Below, one piece after another: positions 1 to 6,535 of a stretch of 7,548 bases of DNA. Numbering within the stretch: the first letter of the stretch is position 1; every line of letters begins with the position of its first letter. The notes beneath the pieces are model-generated. The model saw only the letters and a program-made list of their open reading frames with translations. It made no database searches and was not told the origin of the DNA. The stretch comes from Candidatus Atribacteria bacterium. Lineage in GTDB: Bacteria; Atribacterota; Atribacteria; Atribacterales; Atribacteraceae. The stretch spans positions 1-7,548 of the forward strand of contig PWXL01000137.1 of the NCBI GenBank assembly GCA_003561145.1. The letters are read 5' to 3'. The position numbers were made by a program, and so were the translations under genes.

Positions 1-10
1 AGGAGGAACT

Positions 11-1501
11 ATGGGTATCTTTCTTGGAATCGATCTCGGAACCCAGAGTGTAAAAGTGGTAGCACTTGAGGGATCCGGAAAATTGCTCAGCTCGGCGGGC
101 CACTCCTATCCTATTAACACCCCCCGTACAGGCTTTGCAGAGCAAGATCCGGAAAAGTGGTGGGAAAAAACTATTCAATCCTGTACTGAAGTTCTTCAAT
201 CAACGGGTATACGGGATATACATGGAATCGGATTATCCGGACAAATGCACGGCCTGGTTATGCTGGATGAAAAAGATTCGCCGGTGCACCCGGCAATAAT
301 CTGGCCCGATCAGCGTAGTTTCGCGGAGGTGGATTATATTCGCTCTGTTTTAGGGGAAAAACTTGCATATATATGCGGAAGTGATATAGCAACCGGTTTC
401 ATGGCCGCATCGCTTTTATGGGTGAAGAGACAACTGCCGGATGTTTTTGACCGTATTCACAAGGTGCTTCTTCCTAAAGATTACTTGAAAATAAAGCTTG
501 GATTGGATCCTGTAACTGATGCTGCCGATGCCTCCGGTACCCTCCTGTTTGACATTCGTAAAAGGACCTGGTCGCGGGATGTGCTTTCCGCTTTGGGTTT
601 TGAGAAAAAGCTCTTCCCCTCCGTTTCTGAATCCACCCATCTCATTGGCTGTCTCTCGGGCAGAATAAAAGAATCCCTCGGGATCCATGGTAAAGCGGAA
701 GTGGTTGCCGGTGGAGCTGATCAAACCTGCTCGGCGGTGGGAAACGGCATATTTGAGCAAGGAGAATTGTTAATAACCATCGGCACAGGAGGTCAAGTAG
801 TGGCCCCGGTAGCCAAGCCGGTAGTCGACCCCAAGCTGCGTACTCATACCTTTTGCCACGCTGTGCCCGATACATGGTATGTACTGGGAGCGACTTTGTG
901 TGCAGGCCTCTCCATGAGCTGGTTTCGCAATGCTGTCACTGGAGGGGAGGAAGATACTCTATCACTGGATACCCTGGGCAAAGAGGCTGCCCATGTTGAA
1001 GCAGGAGCAGGTGGCGCAATATTCCTTCCCTATCTCATCGGCGAGCGCACCCCCCATAAAAATCCGTCCGCCCGGGGTTCGTTTTTGAATCTCCATCTTA
1101 CCCATACAAGGGGACACTTGGCGCGCTCCATCATGGAGGGGGTTGCCATGGGAGTGAAAGACTCGGTTGAAATTATCAAATCCCTGGGCATCATCCCAAG
1201 ACATGCGCTTTTCGCTGGTGGCGGAGCCAAAAGCCGCCTGTGGAAAGATATCCTGGCTTCTGTATTGGACCTGCCGGTAGTTACCTCCGGGTCACGCGAG
1301 GAAACCGCTTCCGGAGCGGCTCTGCTCTCCATGGTGGCAACAGGACATTTCTCATCTTTCCGTGAAGCGGCCGCCGCTGTAGTAGAACTCGATCCCCCCA
1401 CCCTCCCCAGGGAAGAATGGGTGGAAATCTATGCAGACTGCTACCCCCTTTTTCAAAAAGCGTATAAACAGGTATCACCTCTTTTTCCCCAGGGTGAATA
1501 G
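11..1501 (+). CDS. xylB: Xylulokinase (FGGY carbohydrate kinase)
   Basis: This gene encodes a 496-residue FGGY-family kinase, predicted to phosphorylate D-xylulose to xylulose 5-phosphate with ATP in the cytoplasm and so feed the pentose phosphate pathway. The N-terminal ATPase signature is GIDLGTQS (6-13). The xylulokinase substrate motif GQMHG is at 77-81. The likely catalytic base is Asp237 in VAGGAD, matching Asp233 of E. coli XylB. A phosphate-binding GTGGQ lies at 258-262, the ERTPH segment at 345-349 and the C-terminal GGGAKS adenosine motif at 403-408. Length and motif order are normal for XylB. The start is set by AGGAGG at bases 1-6, four bases before the ATG, which is a short spacing. 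The gene ends in TAG. It is the only plus-strand gene and converges on the minus-strand operon. Its upstream partners and promoter are outside the window. Another ketopentose or related ketose cannot be excluded as substrate. Confidence 0.93.
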   Translation: MGIFLGIDLGTQSVKVVALEGSGKLLSSAGHSYPINTPRTGFAEQDPEKWWEKTIQSCTEVLQSTGIRDIHGIGLSGQMHGLVMLDEKDSPVHPAIIWPDQRSFAEVDYIRSVLGEKLAYICGSDIATGFMAASLLWVKRQLPDVFDRIHKVLLPKDYLKIKLGLDPVTDAADASGTLLFDIRKRTWSRDVLSALGFEKKLFPSVSESTHLIGCLSGRIKESLGIHGKAEVVAGGADQTCSAVGNGIFEQGELLITIGTGGQVVAPVAKPVVDPKLRTHTFCHAVPDTWYVLGATLCAGLSMSWFRNAVTGGEEDTLSLDTLGKEAAHVEAGAGGAIFLPYLIGERTPHKNPSARGSFLNLHLTHTRGHLARSIMEGVAMGVKDSVEIIKSLGIIPRHALFAGGGAKSRLWKDILASVLDLPVVTSGSREETASGAALLSMVATGHFSSFREAAAAVVELDPPTLPREEWVEIYADCYPLFQKAYKQVSPLFPQGE

Positions 1502-1508
1502 AAGGATA

Positions 1509-1541
1509 AGGCATACTCACTGAAGCAACCGGAGTATGCCT
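1509..1541. terminator. Intergenic hairpin between convergent genes, probable terminator
   Basis: Arms 1509-1518 (AGGCATACTC) and 1532-1541 (GAGTATGCCT) are perfect inverse complements, giving a 10-bp stem with a 13-base loop. The hairpin sits in the 46-base gap between the stop of xylB (1501) and the stop of the minus-strand SDR gene (1548). On the minus strand it is followed by a moderately T-rich run (TATCCTTCTATT, 7 T of 12). On the plus strand there is no T-tract. It therefore looks better suited to ending the minus-strand operon, and may serve both directions weakly. Confidence 0.6.
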
Positions 1542-1547
1542 GCAGAA

Positions 1548-2342
1548 TCATGTTGTGACTGTGAGCCAACCTCCATCAATATAATAGTTAGAACCCACGC
1601 AGTAGGAAGCTCGCGGAGAGCATAGAAATACCAAGAAATCAGCCAATTCTTCAGTGGTTCCGAAACGTCCGATAGGGGCGTACTTCTTTGCTACCCCATC
1701 CAAATATTCCTCAGGGGTGATTCCCATATCTTTGCTGAGAATTCCGGCGGTTTTTCGCCAGTCCGGTGTCATGATCAATCCAGGGCTCACACTGTTGACT
1801 CGTATATTATCGCCCACAAGTTCATTGGCAAGACATTTGGAAAGCATAACTAAAGCGGCCTTGGTTACATTATAGATTGGCTCATAATCCAAGGGTTGAC
1901 GGGAACAGATGGACGCGATATTGATAATCACTCCTCCACCCCTGCTCCGCATTGATGGAACAAGTGCACGGGAGAGACGTACTGCCGCCATGACATGAAG
2001 GTCCCAAAATTGGTTCCATTTTTCGTCGGGAGCATCCATGATTTTTTCCGCACTTCCTGTTCCGGCATTGTTTATCAATATGTCGGCTCCACCGAATTTC
2101 TCTTCCACCAAGGAGCAAAAATGATCAATATCATTGGCAACAGTCACATCCGCTCTCACACCCAATGTCTCTACACCGAACTCCCGGCTGATTGTAACGG
2201 CGGCATCACGAACTCGTTCCTCATTACGGGCACACAAGGCAAGATGCATTCCTTCCCGTGCCAACCCCCGCGCTACTCCTAAACCAATGCCAACGCTTCC
2301 TCCGCTAATAACTGCAACTTTGTTTCGCAAACCAAGATCCAT
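1548..2342 (-). CDS. Classical short-chain dehydrogenase/reductase (SDR)
   Basis: This gene encodes a 264-residue cytosolic Rossmann-fold oxidoreductase of the classical SDR type, expected to interconvert a hydroxyl and a keto group using NAD(P). The glycine-rich cofactor loop is SGGSVGIG (13-20), NNAG is at 91-94, and the catalytic residues are Ser144, Tyr157 and Lys161 (YxxxK). Arg39 in the CARN segment after the second beta strand favours NADP(H). The usual tetrad asparagine aligns with His116 (see findings). The C-terminal GSNYYIDGGW (250-259) is the family's end signature. The start ATG is preceded by AGGGAGG (2348-2354) at five-base spacing, 12 bases after the AroE-like stop, so it is probably the last gene of the operon. 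Gluconate 5-dehydrogenase-like and FabG-like proteins are the nearest general comparison, but the substrate cannot be assigned. Context suggests a sugar, polyol or keto-sugar. Confidence 0.9.
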   Translation of the reverse strand: MDLGLRNKVAVISGGSVGIGLGVARGLAREGMHLALCARNEERVRDAAVTISREFGVETLGVRADVTVANDIDHFCSLVEEKFGGADILINNAGTGSAEKIMDAPDEKWNQFWDLHVMAAVRLSRALVPSMRSRGGGVIINIASICSRQPLDYEPIYNVTKAALVMLSKCLANELVGDNIRVNSVSPGLIMTPDWRKTAGILSKDMGITPEEYLDGVAKKYAPIGRFGTTEELADFLVFLCSPRASYCVGSNYYIDGGWLTVTT

Positions 2343-2354
2343 TTTTTCCTCCCT

Positions 2355-3305
2355 TCAGCCGCGTTGTACCTGGTTCGCCAACTCTTCGAGGCGTGGAAAT
2401 ATTTTCTGATCAATGGAAATATGAAAGACTTCGGCAATGACCTGAGTCCATCCATGAATAAAATAAATCCATCCATCTTCAACATGGAGGTGTTTTTCCT
2501 CTTTTTGAGCGAGTGCCTGATGCATAAACAGAAGATCGCCACGGTAGTTGATTTCCCACACCAGACTGTGAGGCGGAAATTCGGCTGCATTGGTCAAGGG
2601 AGACCCCGGGCGGTCTTTCCCCAGCCCGGTCGCGTTCACAATGAGCGAATAGGGTTTGACCTGTGCCAAAACGCTGTCATTGATGGAAGCTTCCGGGGAA
2701 TGTGTGTATTCCGCATCGATATCAGGATTCATGTGGGCCATTATTTCTTTCATAGCTTCAAGACGCGGCAGGCTTCGGTTCGAAACATAGAGTTTGCTCG
2801 GCATATTCTCTTCTTTGCCCTTGGCAAAAAGATAAGCGGCAATGGCACGGGCACTTCCCCCGGCTCCCATAATAAACAACTCCCCCCCATGGTCCTTCCA
2901 AAAACCGGGCGGGATAAACGCTTCCATGGACAAACCGCTGGAAATAGGGTCCTTGGCGTGACCGTTCAGTTTTCCATCCTGCTTGGAAATGGAAGACAGC
3001 TCCCCAAAGAGCAAGGCGTAGGGATCAAGATAGTCGAACAAATCTCGTGCCGCATTATACAGATCAATTTTGTGGGTTGTGACCAATGCTCCAAAAGAAA
3101 GAGGATCATGCTTGATATATTCCACTGCTTGACGGTATTCATCATCAGGAGCATGAATACCAATATCGATTCCTTTGAGGACTGCATCTTGCAGACCCAA
3201 TACCTCCGCCCAGAGGGGGAAAACTTTCATAATGGATGATTTGGCTGTGGTGACGCCGATAAAATACATTGTCGGGCGATCGGCTTTACCAGGTAACTGC
3301 ACCAT
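2355..3305 (-). CDS. AroE-like (shikimate dehydrogenase family) oxidoreductase, divergent
   Basis: This gene encodes a 316-residue protein with AroE fold motifs, longer than the roughly 270-290 residues of typical shikimate dehydrogenases. Likely catalytic Lys79 (VTTHK) and Asp119 (GHAKD) match the Lys/Asp pair of AroE. The NADP loop GAGGSAR is at 147-153, and NRS (176-178) resembles the NRT motif that binds the 2'-phosphate. VNATGLG (223-229) and a C-terminal Gln288 also fit the family. Substrate-binding positions differ: the usual N-terminal HSxSP reads KSSIM (22-26), the NVTxPxK segment lacks its Asn and Pro, and the GAVNT-like segment reads GELSS (101-105). Together with its place in a sugar operon, this suggests a substrate other than shikimate. 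The start is supported by AGGAG (3313-3317) at seven-base spacing. No other aromatic-pathway gene is nearby. Quinate- or cyclitol-type substrates are possible but unproven. Confidence 0.82.
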   Translation of the reverse strand: MVQLPGKADRPTMYFIGVTTAKSSIMKVFPLWAEVLGLQDAVLKGIDIGIHAPDDEYRQAVEYIKHDPLSFGALVTTHKIDLYNAARDLFDYLDPYALLFGELSSISKQDGKLNGHAKDPISSGLSMEAFIPPGFWKDHGGELFIMGAGGSARAIAAYLFAKGKEENMPSKLYVSNRSLPRLEAMKEIMAHMNPDIDAEYTHSPEASINDSVLAQVKPYSLIVNATGLGKDRPGSPLTNAAEFPPHSLVWEINYRGDLLFMHQALAQKEEKHLHVEDGWIYFIHGWTQVIAEVFHISIDQKIFPRLEELANQVQRG

Positions 3306-3332
3306 TTGGTATCTCCTCTCTCAACCAACACT

Positions 3333-3800
3333 TCACCTGTTCGGGTTGTCAACTATAGCGACCTGTCCATTCTCCTCAACGATAAGCTTCGGATATCCTT
3401 TCTCTTCTATGGTTGCGTAATCATGACCTGCATCACCCGGGAAGATACAGAAAAATACCATTGGTTCTTCACCGACATTCACTGTGCGATGCGACCAGAA
3501 AGGAGGAATATATGTAGATGATCCGGGAAACATATCAAGCACTGCGCATTCCCCAGCGGTAGACTCCATGATCAACTTTCCCTTTCCTTTGAAGCAAAAA
3601 TATATCTCAGCAGTGCCTAAATTTTCATGGTAATGTCCTTTGGTGAGAAAATATTCCCGTCCAACCTTCCCTGGATGGATGATAGTTGTACAGTGACCGA
3701 GCTGCCCTGACTCTTCCGGCACATCGGCATAAATTACCTCATACACCAGTGGATTTCCTGACTTTTCCATTTCCTCCGCCGCTTCCCGGTCATAAAACAT
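3333..3800 (-). CDS. Cupin-type (archaeal-like) glucose-6-phosphate isomerase, open part of gene
   Basis: This open stretch encodes 155 residues of a cupin-fold phosphoglucose isomerase, which interconverts glucose 6-phosphate and fructose 6-phosphate using a bound metal. The motifs PGKVGREYF (43-51) and TKGHYH (53-58), then PPFWSHRTVN (99-108) and PGDAGHDY (121-128), are close to those of Pyrococcus and Thermococcus enzymes. Likely metal ligands are His56, His58, Glu65 and His104; their spacing (2, 9 and 48 from the first) equals that recalled for P. furiosus PGI (88, 90, 97, 136). The ATG at 3800 has no good Shine-Dalgarno site, and the product is about 30 residues short at the N-terminus compared with the 189-residue archaeal enzyme. 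The missing part is encoded just upstream in the same frame but behind a TAG, listed separately. The stop is 27 bases before the AroE-like gene. In this operon the real substrate may be a related sugar phosphate. Confidence 0.88.
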   Translation of the reverse strand: MFYDREAAEEMEKSGNPLVYEVIYADVPEESGQLGHCTTIIHPGKVGREYFLTKGHYHENLGTAEIYFCFKGKGKLIMESTAGECAVLDMFPGSSTYIPPFWSHRTVNVGEEPMVFFCIFPGDAGHDYATIEEKGYPKLIVEENGQVAIVDNPNR

Positions 3801-3890
3801 GTTTTTTATATCACTGATATGACGAACTATTTTCTTACCCGGTGAAAGGTCTCCACTCTAAAAATCTATAACAACATTGAATGGCTTCAT
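3801..3890 (-). pseudogene. N-terminal segment of the cupin isomerase gene, interrupted by in-frame TAG
   Basis: Reading the isomerase frame upstream from 3800 gives KKIVRHISDIKN, then SGDLSPG, then a TAG codon (3858-3860), then MKPFNVVIDF beginning at an ATG at 3888-3890. This resembles the archaeal PGI N-terminus as recalled (PFGVKVDFETG, later SVRRLSDMKGYF), with the TAG at the Glu position of DFETG. Counting the TAG as a residue, the full frame 3333-3890 would be 185 residues, close to the 189 of P. furiosus PGI. No ATG, GTG or TTG lies between the TAG and the ATG at 3800. The segment fills most of what would otherwise be a 142-base gap in a tight operon. It is either a nonsense mutation, a sequencing error, or a codon read through; the sequence alone cannot tell which. 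Confidence 0.8.
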
Positions 3891-3894
3891 TGTA

Positions 3895-3906
3895 CTCTTT
3901 CCTTTC
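3895..3906 (-). promoter_or_regulatory. Ribosome binding site supporting the upstream isomerase start
   Basis: On the minus strand GAAAGGAAAGAG precedes the ATG at 3890 by four bases, with its AAAGG core ten bases away. It is a better initiation signal than anything before the ATG at 3800, and so favours 3890 as the original start of the cupin isomerase. Confidence 0.55.
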
Positions 3907-3942
3907 TTTTTATTACCTTGCTGTGAAATGCAGGTATTGAAA

Positions 3943-4974
3943 TTATTCTTCATTTGGTTTCAGAACCACTTTCAGGGATTTCTGAGACTCCATGAGAGAG
4001 AGTCCTTCTTCAATTTGTTCGAGCGAAAAAACATGGCTCACCAGGTATGATAAGTCAACCTGGCCATGGCGCAGAAAATCAAGAGCCAACCTGAAATGAT
4101 AGTTGTTTGACTTGGTTGTGCCGGTCACTACCAATTCTTTATAATGAATAACATTAGAGTGAAGGGGAACCTCTTTTACCTGGGGTGGCAATCCCCCGAA
4201 GAAGTTGACCCTGCCAAATACAGATGCCACTTCCAATGCCTCCTGCTGTGCCTGGGGTGCAGGCGCAGCCACCACGACCACATCGGCGCCTTGTATCACT
4301 TCCAGCACAGGAGTTTCTTTCACAGGAATAATTTTTACTCCCCGTTCTGCAGCTATTGCCAGCCGTTCGGGACTCAAGTCGGCTATCCACACTTCCCGTG
4401 CCCCCCGCAGCTGAGCAAGCTCGGCAAACATCATGCCAATGGGACCGGCACCATAGATTAAGACCCGGTCCTCGGTTTTCACTTGTAAAGGAAGAAACCC
4501 ATGTACCACGCAGGCAAATGCTTCGACAAAAGACAGAGTTGTGTATTCAGCTCCGTTCCACAGCGGGAAAATATTGCCTTGCCGAACCGCCCTCTCGGGT
4601 ACTTTCATGTAATGCGCAAAACCGCCATCGCAGGTAATGCCCAATGCTTTTGTCTCCGGACAGTGATGCGTGTTCCCCTGGATGCAATACCAACATCTTC
4701 CGCATCCGAAATTCGGTGCTACAGCTACCGCTGCACCCTCGGAAATCCCTTCAACTCCTTTCCCCAAGGCGGTTACTCTTCCGACTACCTCGTGACCCAA
4801 TATCCTTTGCTCACCTTCCGGTATCGTCCCGTGACCACGGCGGGCGATGCGCAGATCCGTCCCGCACAAAGCCGCTGCTTCCACTTGTACTATAACCTCC
4901 CCATATTCCGGAAAGGGGTCGGGGATATTTCTCATTTCCACATGGGGGGGATAGGAAAAAACCACTGCTTTCAT
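3943..4974 (-). CDS. Zinc-dependent medium-chain alcohol/polyol dehydrogenase (MDR family)
   Basis: This gene encodes a 343-residue MDR-family enzyme of the sorbitol or threonine dehydrogenase type, expected to oxidise a secondary alcohol of a polyol or sugar with NAD in the cytoplasm. Catalytic zinc ligands are likely Cys37 (CGTD), His61-Glu62 (GHE) and Glu151. The structural zinc site is intact: Cys91, Cys94, Cys97 and Cys105. The Rossmann loop GAGPIG is at 175-180, and Asp199 at the end of the second strand (IADLS) indicates NAD rather than NADP. I chose the ATG at 4974 because AGGGAG (4983-4988) lies eight bases upstream. An in-frame GTG at 4983 would lie against that site and would add three residues. 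The gene follows the FGGY kinase stop by 23 bases. L-idonate 5-dehydrogenase-like and sorbitol dehydrogenase-like functions are both possible; the substrate is unassigned. Confidence 0.9.
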   Translation of the reverse strand: MKAVVFSYPPHVEMRNIPDPFPEYGEVIVQVEAAALCGTDLRIARRGHGTIPEGEQRILGHEVVGRVTALGKGVEGISEGAAVAVAPNFGCGRCWYCIQGNTHHCPETKALGITCDGGFAHYMKVPERAVRQGNIFPLWNGAEYTTLSFVEAFACVVHGFLPLQVKTEDRVLIYGAGPIGMMFAELAQLRGAREVWIADLSPERLAIAAERGVKIIPVKETPVLEVIQGADVVVVAAPAPQAQQEALEVASVFGRVNFFGGLPPQVKEVPLHSNVIHYKELVVTGTTKSNNYHFRLALDFLRHGQVDLSYLVSHVFSLEQIEEGLSLMESQKSLKVVLKPNEE

Positions 4975-4982
4975 ATTGTTCA

Positions 4983-4988
4983 CTCCCT
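4983..4988 (-). promoter_or_regulatory. Ribosome binding site of the zinc dehydrogenase
   Basis: AGGGAG on the minus strand lies eight bases before the ATG at 4974. It overlaps the alternative GTG start at 4983 and so decides in favour of the ATG. Confidence 0.7.
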
Positions 4989-4997
4989 GGTTGCATT

Positions 4998-6533
4998 CTA
5001 TTCTTCTTCCTGTAATAGGTGGCTATGGATGGTGAAAACATCTCCCATCTTTTTCATGGTCTCCAGGTAAAAGGGGAACATCTCATCATACACCTTCGAT
5101 AATTCCAACACCGGTTGATGCGAACGGGTAACCCGGGTCGACCGTGCAGAGTGACCCGGTAGATCGGGAAACGAACCAACAGCGTGGCCCGCCACCAATG
5201 CCGCACCCCAGATCGCACATTCTTCACGGTTGAGCTCATAATAAGGGACTCCCAAAACACTTGCCTTGATGGTGTTCCAAAAGGAGGATTTAGCTCCGCC
5301 ACCGATAACACGAACGTTCTCTACCGGGGCTTCAGGCATCAATTCTTTTATGATCCCAAGATAAAAAGCATATTCAAAGGCGATCCCCTCGAGAATGGCT
5401 CGAAAAAGGTGTTCCCGGCTGTGATCCCAACTAAATCCCGCCCATACCCCTCTCATATATGGTTGAGTCGGGCAGTTTCTACCCCGCAGGTGAGGGATGA
5501 ACACCAGGCCTGCCGGGACGGATGCTTTTTTTTCCACTTCCCTGGTAATAATTGAAAAAACATCCGGTTGATGGGCAACATCTTTGAACAATTCATTTTT
5601 TGCCCACTCGAGGTCCATACCCCCTCCGTTTATATAAGCCATGGGGTAAAAGAATTCCGGCAAGACAGAGCGGGGAAACAAAAGGGTTTTATACTCTACA
5701 TCGGGGGCGTAATCCTTCACGTTCAGGCAAAAACAGGAAGCGGTACCTGCTATGTCAAAGGCCGTGCCTTCTTCAACGACTCCTGCTCCCATGACATTGG
5801 CCGCCTGGTCACCGCAACCGGCAACCAGTGGGGTGCCCTGCAAGAGTCCGCATGCGTCGGCCCATTGCCTTTCCATTTTTCCTACTACGGCCCAGGGATC
5901 CACAATACGGGGGAATTTCGCTTCCTCTAGAGCAAAAAGGGTCAAAAGTTCACGGTCCCAGGTTCTCTTTTTTAAGTCAGAGAAACAGGAAAAATGAAGA
6001 TAGGTATAATCAATGAAGGTTTCTTCACCCGCAAGACCTGCCATTTTTTGCAGGATCCAGCAGGAAGGCATGGTAAAGCGGGCAATGTTCCGGTACACAT
6101 CGGGATGTTCATATTTCCACCACAAGATCTTCGGACCATGATTGATGCTGGGATCCATCCCCGACCGTGAGACAACCAAATCTCCGCCTTCTTTTTTCAT
6201 TTTTTCAGCATAAGGTGCTGAACGAATATCAAGCCATGAATCATAAGGAGTAGCCGGCTCCCCTTCGCCATTGACTCCCATAATACCGGCCATCTGGCCG
6301 TCTAAGGCAAGGGCCCCTATATCTGAAGGAGAGACACCGCTTTTTTCTACCGCTTCCTTCACGCTCCCGGTGACCGATTCGAGCATTTCATAGGGATCCT
6401 GTATAACACTCCCGTCTTTTCCATAGTGAAGTTTAGATTCACGACGGGCAGAAGCCAGAAGTTTCCCCTCTGTATCGAATACTCCGGCCTTTGTCGCGGT
6501 GGTCCCAACATCACAACCGATAAAATATGTCAT
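4998..6533 (-). CDS. FGGY-family carbohydrate kinase, divergent xylulokinase-like
   Basis: This gene encodes a 511-residue FGGY kinase that should transfer phosphate from ATP to a sugar or polyol in the cytoplasm. The N-terminal ATPase motif is GCDVGTTATK (6-15). The likely catalytic base is Asp242 in VAGCGDQAAN. GTASCF (263-268) and GGGAKS (411-416) are the phosphate- and adenosine-binding motifs. The canonical xylulokinase GQMHG motif reads GQMAG here (79-83), so the substrate-contacting histidine is replaced by alanine. This points to a substrate different from that of the xylB at the left end. I chose the ATG at 6533: AGGAG (6544-6548) is ten bases upstream, while in-frame GTG codons at 6542 and 6539 are one and four bases from it. 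The start follows the Gfo/Idh stop by two bases, so translation is probably coupled. The gene ends in TAG. Confidence 0.9.
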   Translation of the reverse strand: MTYFIGCDVGTTATKAGVFDTEGKLLASARRESKLHYGKDGSVIQDPYEMLESVTGSVKEAVEKSGVSPSDIGALALDGQMAGIMGVNGEGEPATPYDSWLDIRSAPYAEKMKKEGGDLVVSRSGMDPSINHGPKILWWKYEHPDVYRNIARFTMPSCWILQKMAGLAGEETFIDYTYLHFSCFSDLKKRTWDRELLTLFALEEAKFPRIVDPWAVVGKMERQWADACGLLQGTPLVAGCGDQAANVMGAGVVEEGTAFDIAGTASCFCLNVKDYAPDVEYKTLLFPRSVLPEFFYPMAYINGGGMDLEWAKNELFKDVAHQPDVFSIITREVEKKASVPAGLVFIPHLRGRNCPTQPYMRGVWAGFSWDHSREHLFRAILEGIAFEYAFYLGIIKELMPEAPVENVRVIGGGAKSSFWNTIKASVLGVPYYELNREECAIWGAALVAGHAVGSFPDLPGHSARSTRVTRSHQPVLELSKVYDEMFPFYLETMKKMGDVFTIHSHLLQEEE

Positions 6534-6535
6534 GC

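Noticed and set aside
2364..3239. Long plus-strand open frame (291 codons) opposite the AroE-like gene
   Set aside because: It is antisense to a clearly homologous gene, its translation shows no recognisable family motif, and it has no ribosome binding site; it is a frame shadow.
3858..3860. Pyrrolysine or general TAG reassignment as the default explanation of the in-frame TAG
   Set aside because: Two of the neighbouring genes (the xylulokinase and the FGGY kinase) end in TAG at sensible family lengths, so TAG works as a normal stop here, and no pyl gene is in the window. Readthrough stays possible only as an untested alternative.
3914..3936. Possible hairpin or attenuator in the gap before the isomerase gene
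   Set aside because: Only a 5-bp stem (TACCT/AGGTA) with a 13-base loop can be formed, followed by no T-tract; it is within chance expectation.
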